Shown: piece after piece, positions 22,016-34,353 of the stretch | Numbering within the stretch: the stretch's first letter is position 1 | Layout: every line of letters starts with the position of its first letter | From: Amphiura filiformis | Taxonomy: Eukaryota > Echinodermata > Ophiuroidea > Amphilepidida > Amphiuridae | Direction: 5' to 3' | Assembly (NCBI RefSeq): GCF_039555335.1 | Contig: NC_092644.1 | Coordinates: 48,090,428 to 48,154,427, forward strand | Length of the DNA stretch: 64,000 nt | Made by a program: the position numbers and the translations under genes | Notes under the pieces: generated by a model | Told to the model about the DNA's origin: nothing | Database searches by the model: none | What the model saw: the letters and a program-made list of their open reading frames with translations, nothing else

Positions 22016-25000
22016 CTCTTCTTTCTCTGATTCTTGACCATCATCTTTATTCAGACCAGCTTCCTTCTCTGCATCTAGAATAGATTTCCTCAGACTGTTG
22101 AGTAACATCTGCCTCTGACTATAACTCTCCTCCATCTTCTGTAGCCGGTGTATTGCATCTATCAGCTGGTGGTCCATCTCATCTGTTTTATCTGCTGGCA
22201 ATTCTACAGCTTTGGATTCATCATCCGATGCTGTGCTCTCCAGATCTTCAATCACGCCCTGTCTTTGGCTGACGGTTTCTTCCATCTTCTTTAACTTTGC
22301 CATAGCAGCTTCTAACTGCTTGCTGATTTCATCTTCTTCAGCTTTCTCTGCATCTATTGACAATGGGGGAGTATCTCCACCACTGCTGATGTCCATACTC
22401 AAGTCTTCTAAATTGCGATCATCATTTACAACTGGAATTGGACTTGATTGGCTTTCAGTTCTCTCATCATGTTTGTTCCGTGATGGAGATCTGGAACTGC
22501 GACCTTTGGAATGTTTATTTGGAGAGTCTTTAGATGCCCTAGGCGGACTACGAGAACGGCTACGTGACCTTGATCGAAGTCTTTCATTCCTTCTGTAATT
22601 TCTGTCTTTGTTCTTTCTTGGTGGACTTCGACTATAACTTCGTGATCTATGCTTTCGTGCCTTTGGACTACGACTTCTACTTCTGCTGAAGGATCTTCTA
22701 TTTCTTCTTCTATGATATCTTCCTGGACTTCTACTATTTGAACGCTTGGCTTTCCTTTGACTTGGACTTCTACTTCCAGATTTTGAGCGTTTGCTTTTCC
22801 TTCTTCCTTTGTGTGGACTATGACTACGGGATCTTCTTCTTTCTCTATGTGGACTATGACTGCGGGATCTTGAATGTCTATTAGATTGCTTGGATGATCT
22901 TCTTCTTTTTCTTCGATGTCTTTGTTTTGCTGATTTGCGTCCTTCTTGTTCTCCTTCACTGCCAGACAAGCTTATGTCTGATAACTCGGCACCATCACCA
23001 TCCAAAAATGTTTGTGTGTCATAAATTTCTATTACATCTGGACTCTTATGCTGTTTTGACGGCTTCCTCCGTGGGCTCTTCCTGTGCTTATGGCTATCAA
23101 TGAACAAACCATCAACCAGCAAACCAACATCTCCTTTGAAACTACCTGATCTTTCAGCCAAGGTTTTCTTCTTCTGAGGCTTGTTTGTTAGGATTTCTTG
23201 TGACTTTGCATTAATTTTAACAGCAAATGTAATCTGTAATTCATTAGGGAAGTCTGGCACTTCCTCATCACAGTTTGACTCCCAATAATCTAAATCCAAC
23301 TCTTGACTCACTCTTTCTTTTGATTTTGTGTTAACAATTTCCACGTGCTCTCATCACTCTCTTTCGATGGACTGTCTTTTTCACTTTCAATACCACCATC
23401 TTCAGATTCATTAGAAGATAACTCGCCTTCTGAAAGCGGTTCTTTCTCACGTTTCTTCTGCCGCTTATCCTCTTCCAGTTCTCGTTGTCTATACTTGCGT
23501 ATAATATGCTTATGCTTGATTGTTTTAAATTTTGGATTATCATCTTGCTGTGCCTTTTCAGTGTCTTCACTTAATTGTTGGCTTACAGCAGCTTCTGGAT
23601 AATCTATTTCATCTTTGTCGTTGTCTGAATGTTGATTTTGCTGAGCTCCATCAGATGAAAGAGAATCATCTTCTTTGTCTTCCTGGTGATGTTTAGCCCT
23701 CGCTTCTCTTCTCCTTTGCTTTCTCATTAATTTTCTAAGTTTTTTTCTCATTTTATGATCCATAAGCAAAGTTCCGTCTGTGTCTAGATTATTACAAAGT
23801 TCATCCAGCTCCATACTGATTTCATTAATATCTTTTCTACTCTTTGGATGGTAAGGAACATCGTCATCATCATTGTGATCATCAGAATCTTGCTGATCAG
23901 GTTTTTGCGGACTGTTAATTTTAACTTCTTCCAACACCGATTCATCTATAACAAGTTCGTCCAAACTTGTGTCCAACTCATCGGATGAACTATGGAATTG
24001 ATCATCAGTTTTGCTTACATCCGAGTTTACTAATCCATTTTCAACATTAGTTGAGAGTACTGCTGGCGATGTATTTGCATGGAGTAGTTTGCTATTTGTT
24101 GTATAATTACTCGCGTTAGGGATAACAAATCCTTCTGCATCTTTTTCTGGTGTGTTCAGAACATTTGCTGTTATGTAACCGGTTGTATTACTTGCATCCG
24201 AGATACCATAACCTTCTGCATCTAATACTGGTGTGTTCAGAGCATTTGTAAAGTTTGTGTAATTTGTTGTATTACTTGCATTTGGGATAACGAATCCTTC
24301 TGGGTCTTTTTCTGGTGTGTTCAGAACATTTGTGGGTGTGTAGTGTGTTGCATTACTTGCATTTGGGATAACAAATCCTTCTGTGTCCCTTACTTGTGTG
24401 TTCTGAGCATTTGCGGTGATGTAATTATCTGTCTGACTTTGAGTTGCAGGAGTATTTGTTTCATATGTAGTTCTGGTTGACACCTCCCTTGATTTATAGT
24501 CTTGCAATGACATACGCTTAACATTGTTGCTAATAATAGTTGAAGAATTGCGTAAAATTCCTGAAATGTTAGTAGGCTTCGAGTCAGAAGTTACCCCCCT
24601 CACAGAACCTTTGGAGGTAAGTCTTGAAGAAGGTATACCAATCCGATGTGAAGGTAAATTCCCTGGTATATCGTCCACTAAATTTGCAGGGAGAGGAGCA
24701 CCAGGTTTTGGAACAACAGGAGAATCTGTTCTCACAACAGAATGTGAAATTAATGGTGTCTGTCTTACACGCTTTTTCTGTTCAAACTTTTGAGGAGCAA
24801 GACGACCTGCAAGGTTCGTGGGAAGTCCTACCAACTGCAAAAGTTGTGCGGCCAAATCTTTCCCAGGTGACTTTGATGGGGATTGTGAAGGAGACTCGTG
24901 CATTTTATATCTTGGAGTGTGGCCTTGTAAACTATCTTGACTTTGTAGTTGTTGTTTATCAGTCGTTGGCTTATCAATTGGAACTGAAAACATTGATGTG

Positions 25001-25347
25001 TTACAAGTACTAGCATGACTAGTAGTAGTACTAAGTCTACTTTGAAATGAACTTGCGCTTGTGCATGTGCTCGATGCAGCTGGCCACGTCCTTCCATTCC
25101 AGTTATTATTCGATACATGACTTGCCATGCTAGATGTGGATGGTCCTGGTGCCTGTCGTACTTCACGGTCACTAGTTCTATTCGACCAAGAAGTAGATGA
25201 ATTTAATCCCCCATGACCTGTGCCAGGCATGCCATCAGTGGTTGTCAACGAAGAGCTCACCATGGTGGTTGAATACGCATTTGCTGTGGCACTAGACGAA
25301 GACGTTGCCGGCGGTACTGAAGCCCCTTGCATGCTGAAAACTGACAT
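22016..25347 (-). CDS. First coding exon of an RS-domain nuclear protein gene (one apparent frameshift)
   Basis: This large exon encodes about 1,111 residues if one base is missing near 23345. The ATG at 25347 lies one base inside an excellent acceptor (ttttctcctcag at 25360-25349), so a 5' UTR exon lies upstream. The first part is Ser/Thr/Asn-rich, with four ~31-residue repeats (about residues 305-420), then acidic and Lys/Arg-rich stretches. The second part has an RS domain (SRSRS and RSRSRSRSP runs, + coordinates about 22450-22940) and two similar heptad segments, each with KKMEE/QKMEE followed by SQRQ. The exon ends GAG|GTATAG at 22016, phase 0. RS domains are known from splicing and mRNA-processing factors, so I infer a nuclear RNA-related role; I do not recognise the family. 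The two open frames overlap at 23308-23344 without room for an intron. Confidence 0.85.
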
Positions 25348-25359
25348 TCTGAGGAGAAA

Positions 25360-26349
25360 ACTAGGAAAAGACTCCTATAATAGAAAACGTCAAAGCACAT
25401 AACAAATTATTACAACAATTATGGCTGCAAAAATACACAAGTTTATCGAGAAGTTCCACACACAATTCGCCATTTGTAGTACATGGTATTGAAGGCTCAA
25501 TGCACTCTTACAATTAATTGTAGTGTTGGGCTACGCGATACTTCTTGTCAGCGATATACGATTAATACTAGTATTTTGACTATTGTCGGCGTTTTACCGG
25601 GAAGGGGGGCGGTTGGGGTCATTCACAGTGGCGGATTTAAGGAAAAGGACCCTACTGTCAGCAAAATAGCCCGGGGCCTAATAGTATAAGGAGTTCAATT
25701 CATGTGTGCCTGGACTTTTTGTCGGGAAGGCAAAGAAAAATTCTCGGCTGAGTGAGCATACATAGGCCTATCTGCACGCGTCCGGGGGGGCACATTAAAA
25801 ATTTTGGTGGGTATTTTCCCCCTTTTTTGAGGTGGTGGGTCTTTGGGAGCTGACGGCATACCGGTAAAAGGGTGTCCTTTGGAGCTGCAATTGAAAACCG
25901 GGCTGCGAACAAGTAAAATATGAGGACTTTTGGAGCTGCGACGGTCAACTTGAATCAAGGGTCTCAGTGCAGCTTGAAAAAAACCAGAAATATGAGGAAT
26001 GCGCATAGACCATGATACAGTTTGCATGATCTATGATGTGCTGCATGACACTCTAGGATTAGAGAATTAACAAGAAGATATTTACTATTTTAATATATCC
26101 AGTGAACATTGAAGTGATATTTAAATGTTAAAACTTTAAAAAGTGTCAGAAACTCAGAATAATTCAAAATTCATAATTAACCTATTTTACCACCGGTTAA
26201 ATATGATGCGGTTAATTAACCGGTTAATTAACCGGTAAGATTGAGGTTAATTAACCGACTAAGAACACTGATTTTTAATCGTCAATGATGTGAAATTTTG
26301 GGCGCTCACATTCGTTGCCAACACCGAATGATCCCATTTTTTCTGAAAA
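25360..26349. other. 5' flank of the RS/SGNH gene
   Basis: This should hold the 5' UTR exon and promoter implied by the acceptor next to the ATG, but I cannot place a start site. It also holds repeat debris with G-runs (25600-25870) and a short run of ggttaattaacc-type palindromic repeats near 26190-26260. Confidence 0.5.
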
Positions 26350-26850
26350 TTTCTACACCGATAGACCCCCGAGGGTCACCCGAGGTCATCCAGGGGTCAT
26401 CTGAGGTTAGTAAAAACTTTCATATGGGCATGAAACTTGGTGGGTAAAGTCAACATTTAGAGCCAAATTTTAGAAAGGTCATTTCGGCATCACCAGGGTC
26501 ATCTGAAATAAAATCGTCATATGGGCATGAAACTTGGTGGGTACATGTAGTTTTTTGTACAGTCAACATTTAGGGCCAAATTTTTGGAAGGTCATTTTGG
26601 AGTCACCAGGGGTCATGGTTGAGGTCAAATCGCCATTATGTGCATGAAACTTGGTGATACGGTCAACATTTAGAGGCAACTTGATTTTTGGAATGTTATT
26701 TCGGGGTCACCATGGGTCATCAGAGGTTAAATTAGTAAAAAACTCGTGGGCATGAAACTTGGTTGGCACAGTCACCATTTAGAGCCAAATTTTGGGAAGG
26801 TCATTTCGGGGTCATCTGAGGTCAACAGGGAAACCAGCGAAGTTTTTAGA
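26350..26850. repeat. AGGTCA-rich imperfect tandem repeat, array 1
   Basis: Units of roughly 110-120 bp repeat the words gtcatctgaggt, atgggcatgaaacttggt, acagtcaacatttag and ggtcattt. The same unit makes the longer array at 52440-53612. Each unit contains several AGGTCA or GGGTCA hexamers in direct orientation. Confidence 0.82.
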
Positions 26851-28158
26851 AATTGAACAGAGATGTTCAAGAGCGACTAAATCATGGAATTTACTGTAGA
26901 AACCATTGGTGGGTCTCACCCTCCCCCTGGTCATTTTTTATGGCCTGTCCTACCCCCTTCGTATAGTTCTAGGGTTATATGTTGAAATCAGAAATAAATT
27001 GATTTATTTGATTTATATCTGATTAGAAAACAATATATTTTTTTAATTTTTTTAATACCCATGATCAATCGAAAAGAAATGCTAGATTTTCCGCAGTCCA
27101 CTTGCCCATTGTGCACACTCTGGGATGGCACACGGCCACCCCCCCTTTGTCATGGCCGTCGGTTCATGTCAGGCCGTCGGTAGACGGATGGCGTTAGTGA
27201 AAAAAAATGGGTTAACAACAGACTATTTTGTACCCATGGTGACAGAAAAAGGGGAGAATTGTAAAAAATGATGAAAATTGTGAATTAAATTGAATTATAC
27301 ATACAAATTTTGTGTTTTTATGTTGGTACCGCCTATTATCTTTTTTTTTTCTTTTTTCTTTTGCTCTTCACATCACAACTTCCGTCGGCAAGAAATATTT
27401 CCGTCTGTACATTTACAAGTTGTGCCCCCTCGGCAAAGCAACGATTTCTCCGTGTTACAAAATTTAAAATCCGTGTTACAAATGTTAAAGTGTTAAAAAT
27501 CCGTTTTCCACTATAAAGCTCTCAAAAGTTAAAACAAACATGTTTTAAAAGTGCATCATTTTGTCTTACCTTTTACTGTAGTATGGCCAAAATCTTTCAT
27601 CGTAAGCCTAGAATTAATGCTAGAATTGATTGTTTAATGGTTGATTAGGCCTACTGCTAAAATAATCACTTTTCTTTGTTTTATTTTGCAAATCAACACA
27701 AAAGTTTGACATTTTATAGGCCTACAGTTTTTCACTATTTTTTCCGTATCGCGGAGAAATCGTGGCTTTTACCATAGGCGTAGATCCCGGGGGGGGGGAT
27801 AACTTATCCCCCAATATTTTGTCAGGGGGTGCTCCATACAATCAACCCCCCAATGTTGACGCCTGTATATGGGTTTCCAATCAAATTAACCCCATATTTG
27901 GCCATTTCAACCTAAAAAGTGCTAAATTTTTCAACTTTTGTACAATATTTCACCAGTTTAGCTTTAATATTGCAAAATTTTTCGCGCGCTGCGCGCGCAC
28001 TTATACCACAACCTTATTTTGTCGCCAAAAGGTGCTGACTTCAAGAAATTTTTTCTAACCCCATCCCCCCCAATGGCGAAAAGAAATCTACGCCACTGGC
28101 TTTTACCCCTCGGTTCCAAAATCCTGGCTATACGTACGCCACTGCTCTGGCTATTTAC
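26851..28158. other. Gene-free interval of dispersed repeats
   Basis: 27083-27160 shares cagtccacttgcccattgtg with 29255-29280. 27771-28096 is bounded by ggcgtagat and atctacgcc, and is probably a MITE with G-run interior. No gene seen. Confidence 0.5.
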
Positions 28159-28166
28159 ATTTAAGC

Positions 28167-28430
28167 CCGGGGGCACTCGATTATGAAAGTGACGTAGGCC
28201 TACCTCAGTGTGCCCACCAGCGTACGAAACTAGGGGTCTATCGCGCCGAAATTTCAATTTTCAAAGGACTAATATTGTTTTTAAAAAAAGGGGCTCATTC
28301 AGTGTAGGCTATACCGTACTGAATGAGGTCATTGGGTGTAGGCCCGGGGGTGTAGGATTTGCCTAAAATAACGGGGTCTTTTCATGGGCACATATGACGT
28401 ATGTCAATATATGGGAGTGCCCCCCCGGGT
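28167..28430. mobile_element. 264-bp G-rich-TIR MITE with perfect 8-bp TSD
   Basis: The ends are ccgggggcactc and gagtgccccccc, the target duplication ATTTAAGC (28159-28166 and 28431-28438). The related repeat copy at 29290-29310 reads through gcatttaagcttaaac without the insert, supporting insertion into an older dispersed repeat. Confidence 0.85.
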
Positions 28431-28438
28431 ATTTAAGC

Positions 28439-31388
28439 ATAAAACAGGCTGATTTGTATTAATTTGTGTATACAATTGATAGATTTCACATGCATACAGT
28501 GGATTTCACATGATCCGTCACCGTACTCCCTCAGTTTGTTAGCTTCCCAAATGATTTTTACTCTTACTTAATCGCGATCAATAAGTTTGGTAGATTCCAA
28601 AATCAGAATTGCACGGTTCAGTATTGAAGTGAGCCAGTCACCTTTGTTTCCATAGTGAAATGTCATTGTACAAGGAATACATAAAAAAAAATTCCACATA
28701 GCCCCCGATTGAAAAGTATTTAATTATATTTGTAATCACTCAAAAAGCATTTGGTGTGAATTTTACATCTGGACCAGAGGCTATTAAATTTTTATGTGCC
28801 TTTTTATTTTACATGTAAAGCCTATGGGGGTGACGATTAGAAATAGACGGCAATATTGAAAAACCCTCATTTTGGGCCATTTTAGACACTAAAATGCCCA
28901 TAAAAAAAGAATAGCCTCTAGTTCGGATGCAAAATTCACACACAATGCTACCTGAGTGAGTACAAACATAATTAAATACATTTCATTCGGGGGCTATATC
29001 AAAAACAAAAAATGTCCTATATACCCTAATGGTTATGGAACAAAGGTGCAGTAGGCCTTTATATACATGTGCCATAAGATTATAAACTTTTTTTATGACC
29101 ATTTTACTTTTGAATACCAATCGAACAATCAGAAAGCATCATAAATTTGCAATAGGCCTATGAGGTTAAATTTGGTATAGGCATATGAGGTTAATTTTTC
29201 TTCACTAACTGTGACAATTTTTTTTTTCACCACCCTCAACACTAGACTACTCCGTAGTCCACTTGTCCATTGTGCATAGGCCTACTCTGGTTATTGCATT
29301 TAAGCTTAAACTCTGATTTAATTAATTTGTGCACAATTGATAGATTTCCACAACTGATCTTTTCAGTCACCGTACCCCCTCTGTTTGTTAGCTTCCCAAG
29401 TGGACTACTGACTTTGGATTGCGGTTTGCATGCTCACGGCTCATCTATGGATGAGATTGTCGGATTTCTGGCCTACTAAAATTGGCCATGATGTATAATG
29501 CATCTTTCAATGGATCTGGCTTGTGATTGGTCGCCCATATCTCGTTATGGTTTAAATCCTCCGGGCACCTGCCATTACCATTAATAACTAGGCCTACATG
29601 GTACACAACTATGCGGCCTTTGTGTTGGCGGGAACATTAAACTCCCAGTAGGTGCATGAGCGCGTCTTGTACCATCAGTGGCGTAGATTTCTTTTTGACA
29701 TTGGGGGGGGGGGAGAGATGGGGTTGGAAAAAATTTAGTGAATTCAGCCCCTTTTGGCGACATAATAAACGTGTGTTTTTTCAAAATGCGCCTAATTGGG
29801 CGCATTGGTCTCCACTGAAAACCCACCCATCGATATACCAAAATCGCTGAAAAGGTACCCCAAAACCGTGGCACATCCCCGCATACCTTCAACCAGGAAG
29901 AACCCCCTCCGGGTGATTGACAGTGTGTGTGTTAGGGACTTTGCCCGATCAAAGTCCCGTCAAGTTAAAATGCAATGGCCATAGTCGATTTTTAACCCGG
30001 ACCCGGACTTAATAAACTGGTAGATTCTAAATTCAGAATTGTTCAGTATTGAAGTGCCAATATAATTATGACATTATGATATCTTGCATTCAATAATATA
30101 AGCCTACGTATATACTTTACTTTTACTGTCACTAATATAATTATATAAACTTTTTCATAACAATTTTATACTAGTATTTTGATCATAATATCAGTATAAT
30201 TTCGAGTTCAACTGAATCCTTTCATCATGATTAATGACATGTTTTATTTATCAAAAATCGACTATGGCATAGTCTACCTCAACACCAAATCTTTTTTTCT
30301 CTGGGCCCAAGTGGAGCAAATTATTTTGTTGGTCTGAGGTCTCAATTACCAAAACCCATGTTGGACATAACTTATCGATGCGCCCAAGTCTAAAATTATG
30401 GGTGCACTGAGCCCTTATTAACACGCGAATTGGGCTGATCAATGTTTACATTGAGATGATCGTGATAATATTGCACATGATTTTATAGGTTATGTGCATA
30501 GATAATTTAAAAGCTTTGAAATTCTGTAGAGTAGACTGAATTTTACGGCATATCAACTTATCAAGCAGGGCACCGAAGTCCAGATCAATCAGTGCACGGT
30601 ACGTAAAATTAGAGGATAAGCACCGGCTACCCGCGGGGAAAATTTAAGCTTACTTCCTTCAGGTGCATCCATGGGTGGGGCTTAAAGCCTTTATGTGATC
30701 ACTGATTTGCTCCGCAGTGTGCCAGTGACGCCCTCAATTTTGTTTGAATATCTACTTTTTGCATGATTGTAATGTCCAATTGTGCACTAAACATGCTAAA
30801 AATGCAGGTATCACAATTTTCACATACCAAATGAGAAAGACTTCAGTCAGCCTGAAAAGTGCTTCATTTTAAGTTTTTGTAAAAAAATTATTTTAAATCC
30901 GGAGATCTCCGGTTTTATTCTGAGTTTGTTAATACTGATCGAATGATGGCTATTGGCTAACACATCTTGTGCATTGAAACATATAAAACTGTGCATCTGT
31001 GTGCATATCGCTGGTCGTATACATCTTACATGTATACGTCCCACCTGCGTAATGTAATATTATGATTGGCAACCTTTGTAGGTGCTGGAATAAAATAGCA
31101 ATTTTCTTGCAATCCTTCCTCTGACATTGTGCCACACATTTCCTGGGATATGGGGTGGTGGATTGAACCTCCCCCTAAAAAAACAAAAACAAGTACGGTA
31201 CACAGTGCGAAAGTGCGAAAAAATACAAACAATGCATGCCATTAGTACTTACTGGAATTTTAAAAAATCTGAAAATAAAAAATATGTCTTTATTGAGTTT
31301 TTAGGGTCGGTTAGGTTGCGCTGATCTTTTTTTTATGCCTTACTGCCATACTGGGCTTACGTACTTGTAGACCAGGCTATGCACAGAA
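28439..31388. other. Gene-free repeat mosaic
   Basis: Copies of one dispersed repeat lie at 28439-28610 and 29240-29405 (shared atttgtg, acaattgatagattt, gtttgttagcttccca). A likely MITE at about 29976-30269 is bounded by ccatagtcgattttt and aaaaatcgactatgg. 29818-29905 resembles the inside of the element at 61552-61909. No gene is supported. Confidence 0.5.
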
Positions 31389-31398
31389 ACTACCAACC

Positions 31399-31860
31399 TA
31401 AGGCCCGGCAAAAAACGCAATCTCGCTTTTCACGCCGTGATTCTCGCTATTAACCAATTATCTCGCTTTTTTAAAAAGTTTCCAAGCAGTGCACTTACTA
31501 TCAAAATGTTGCTTTATGCCATAAAAGTTCGCCAAATTCCATTAAAATGCAGGTCCAACTTCGCCAAAGTGCAGAATTCAACAGCATTGCAAGCACAAGG
31601 TCGAGTGAAAAAGCCATCCTTTACTCAATAAAAACTGACATTTCATTTCAAATGAGTTCAAGTTTAGGCCAAATATCGTTATATTTATTGAATTACTGGA
31701 ATATTTTGCCTATAAAACATAATTCAAGGTCAAATTTTTGTCACTTTTTTCTTTTGTATTTTCGGGCATTTTTGTGCGTTTTGGGGGAAAATCTCGCTTT
31801 TCTCGCTTTTCAAAATTTTGGATCTCGTTTTTTACTTCAATTGCATTTTTGCCGGGCCCT
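31399..31860. mobile_element. 462-bp TIR element with TCTCGCTTTT repeats
   Basis: Ends contain ggcccggcaaaaa and tttttgccgggcc. The direct repeat ACTACCAACC borders both sides (31389-31398 and 31861-31870). The inside has several atctcgctttt words near both ends. Non-autonomous; no transposase. Confidence 0.75.
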
Positions 31861-31965
31861 ACTACCAACCCAAATAAAAACATACATTGTCACAGAATGC
31901 CCAACATCCTTAAAGTTTGAATTTGGAGTGTTTTGAGATATTTCAGTTGAAATGCATGTACAATG

Positions 31966-34353
31966 TAGAGTTGGGCGACTAAGTCGCCAATAGTCGTTAG
32001 TCGCGACTATTACTGATAGTCGCGACTATGACTATTGAAAACCAAAAGTCGACTAATGCAAGTATATTTTTGTGTTAAAAAATTACTTTAAAAGTGCCAG
32101 TTATTCGCACCAAAACCAACCAAATACTAACATATAAACTGCGAAAAATGTGAAAAAATGTTAGTCATTGTCTTACCAATAGTAACACTAACCAACAAGT
32201 AATCATAAAGTCCATAAATCATCATTAAATTGGTGTTATTGACTTGTTGTCGAACTACTTTCCCACAAGATAAAAGCCATCAAAAAACTCAAATTACTTA
32301 GAACTGTCGAACATCTCATTATGATTATAATTTATGCAGCGATAACAGGTGTAGCAGCGTCATAGCATGCATGTACAGACCCAGGTTGGGTGTTTGTACC
32401 AACTACTGAAGGTACGAGATTATTTAAACCAGGGATGCAAATTGTGCGGGAGCGGGGAGCACCGCTCCTAGGAAATGACAGTCAAAATTGAGGAAATGAT
32501 GCCTTGGGAAGAAAAAAGAAAGAGAGGAAAAAAGAGGAAGGGGGAAGAAAAAGAAAAGAAGAGAGGAAGAAGAAAAAGAGGAAAGAAGAAGAGGAGGCAG
32601 CAGAGAAGTGAGGTATTAGATGGCGAAGAGGGAACATATCTCAGCAAAAGATAAGAAGTTAATAGGTAAGGCATGTGAAGTTACTGAATGGAGTGAGGAA
32701 TTCACATGATTGTTCAGAAATAAGAGCCTTAAAAGAGGATGGTGTTGGTGTTAGAATATGGAAATGGGTAACAATGTATATTTGAGGAAATTTACATTTC
32801 ATTTCCAGAGGAGGTATTCAATGTAATTTAACATGAAAGTATAGAAGTTTGAGTGACGGCAGGTGGAAATAGGTCACTTATCTGAGGAAATAACATAGAC
32901 GGCAATGAGGATGTTATAGAAAGTCACAAAGGAAATTTTGTGTATCAATACTAAGAAATCAGAAGTGCCAGTGAAGAAAGGACAACATGGACTGAAGAGT
33001 GGTGACTTGTCAACAAGTCGTATCAACTAATATCCAGGGGTGTGAGAGTTCAGATTAAAATCTGAATTCAGATTTTTGATCTTAGTTTTGATCTCTTTTT
33101 GTGCACTTCCTCTGTACAAAAGTATAGGTGATTTCCAAATTTTGGTCACTCACACCCTTGAATATCAGATGTGCTTTCTGACAACAGATTTGGGAACATG
33201 TTTGAAAGGGTGCTTGAGACAATGAAGCAATGCCCTGCAGGGCGCGAGTGCCCCTGATAAAAAATGAAAGAGAAAAGTGCTCCATCTGACAAGAATAAGA
33301 GAAATTGAGGGGCAAAGGAAAAGAAACGGAAAGGAGCCCGTGTCCCACCAAAATTCACCCTAATCATGTGGCCAAACTAGTGTAAAACACTGAAATTTTG
33401 CAAGGCTACGCTGCACCCTTTTTTTTCCAATACAGCCCTTTGCAGAAACGGTTTTCGATCTTTACATGTTGAGTCTCTCTAAATAAACATGATTAACATT
33501 CTCATCTTACGAAGTAGAATAAAGCTATTTTATGTCTGGTATGATTGAGGAAATCTTGAGCCCAAAACCTTGCTCCTGAGGAAGAAATCACAATTTGCAT
33601 CCCTGATTTAAACTTTGGAAAGAAACAGCGAGAACTTCCGAGAAGTGTTTTCCAAAAGGGAAAATTTAGGAAAATATTATTAGGTTAGAGGTACTTTTCA
33701 CGTAATTTCAAAAAGCTATGCTTATTGTGGTAACAGAATATTTAGAAAGCAACAGGAAAATAAACAAATTAGCTGACAAACAGTCGTAATGTTGCAATGC
33801 CACCCCTGTAGCGACAAATGCAGTAGTCTAGATGAGGTCAGGTGACGTGGGTCGGAGGTGAAAGTTAATCGTACATGCACGATGCAACACGTTCATGAGC
33901 ATACCATGGAAAATATGCACTGCCATCGCATGTTTACATATTTTCATGCACAGCAAAACATGGAAACGAACGAAGATCGCTATTGGAATATTGAAGGTTT
34001 GAGAAATTATATGAAGTTTCTTGTGCTGTTGCTGGAAAGTGGCAAGTGAATTTAATTGAACAGAAAAGTTAGGCCTATATTACAGCATTTTACAGTCAAA
34101 TATTTGCATCGCAAACGTGCGATACAGTGTAGCAACTTGTATCGCAACAGTGCTGGTTTGTGTAGCAAACTGTGATGCGATGCCGGCAATCACGGGTCCT
34201 GTAATCATGCATCATAAATACTAAATTGTCACCAATCTTTCACCCGATTTTTCAGTCCAATTTTAACCACAGATAGTCGCGACTATAGTCGTAGTCGCGA
34301 CTATTTGCTGCCGACTAGTCGACTAGGAAAAAAGTGATAGTCGCCCAACTCTA
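31966..34353. mobile_element. Non-autonomous hAT-like element (outer)
   Basis: TIRs tagagttgggcgact and agtcgcccaactcta, with an exact 8-bp duplication GTACAATG (31958-31965 and 34354-34361), fit hAT. Near both ends are repeated subterminal tagtcgcgactat palindromes, the kind of site hAT transposases bind. It contains a second hAT-like element and no transposase frame. Confidence 0.88.
32430..33605. mobile_element. Nested non-autonomous hAT-like element (inner)
   Basis: TIRs cagggatgcaaattgtg and cacaatttgcatccctg are exact; the duplication is ATTTAAAC (32422-32429 and 33606-33613). The interior begins with a purine-rich stretch (about 32505-32600) and has recurrent gaggaaat words. No transposase frame, so it was moved by another copy's enzyme. 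Confidence 0.9.

Noticed and set aside
22212-22598. Plus-strand frame opposite the RS exon
   Set aside because: It is the antisense shadow of the RS-coding sequence and has a Ser/Leu-rich composition caused by the Arg/Ser codons.
23300-23345. Programmed -1 ribosomal frameshift in the RS gene
   Set aside because: Both frames overlap for about 37 bases, but no slippery heptamer lies in the overlap and a single missing base explains the frames and the exon phase better.
32468-32674. Minus-strand Ser/Leu/Phe-rich frame
   Set aside because: It is the translation of a purine-rich tract inside a hAT-like element.
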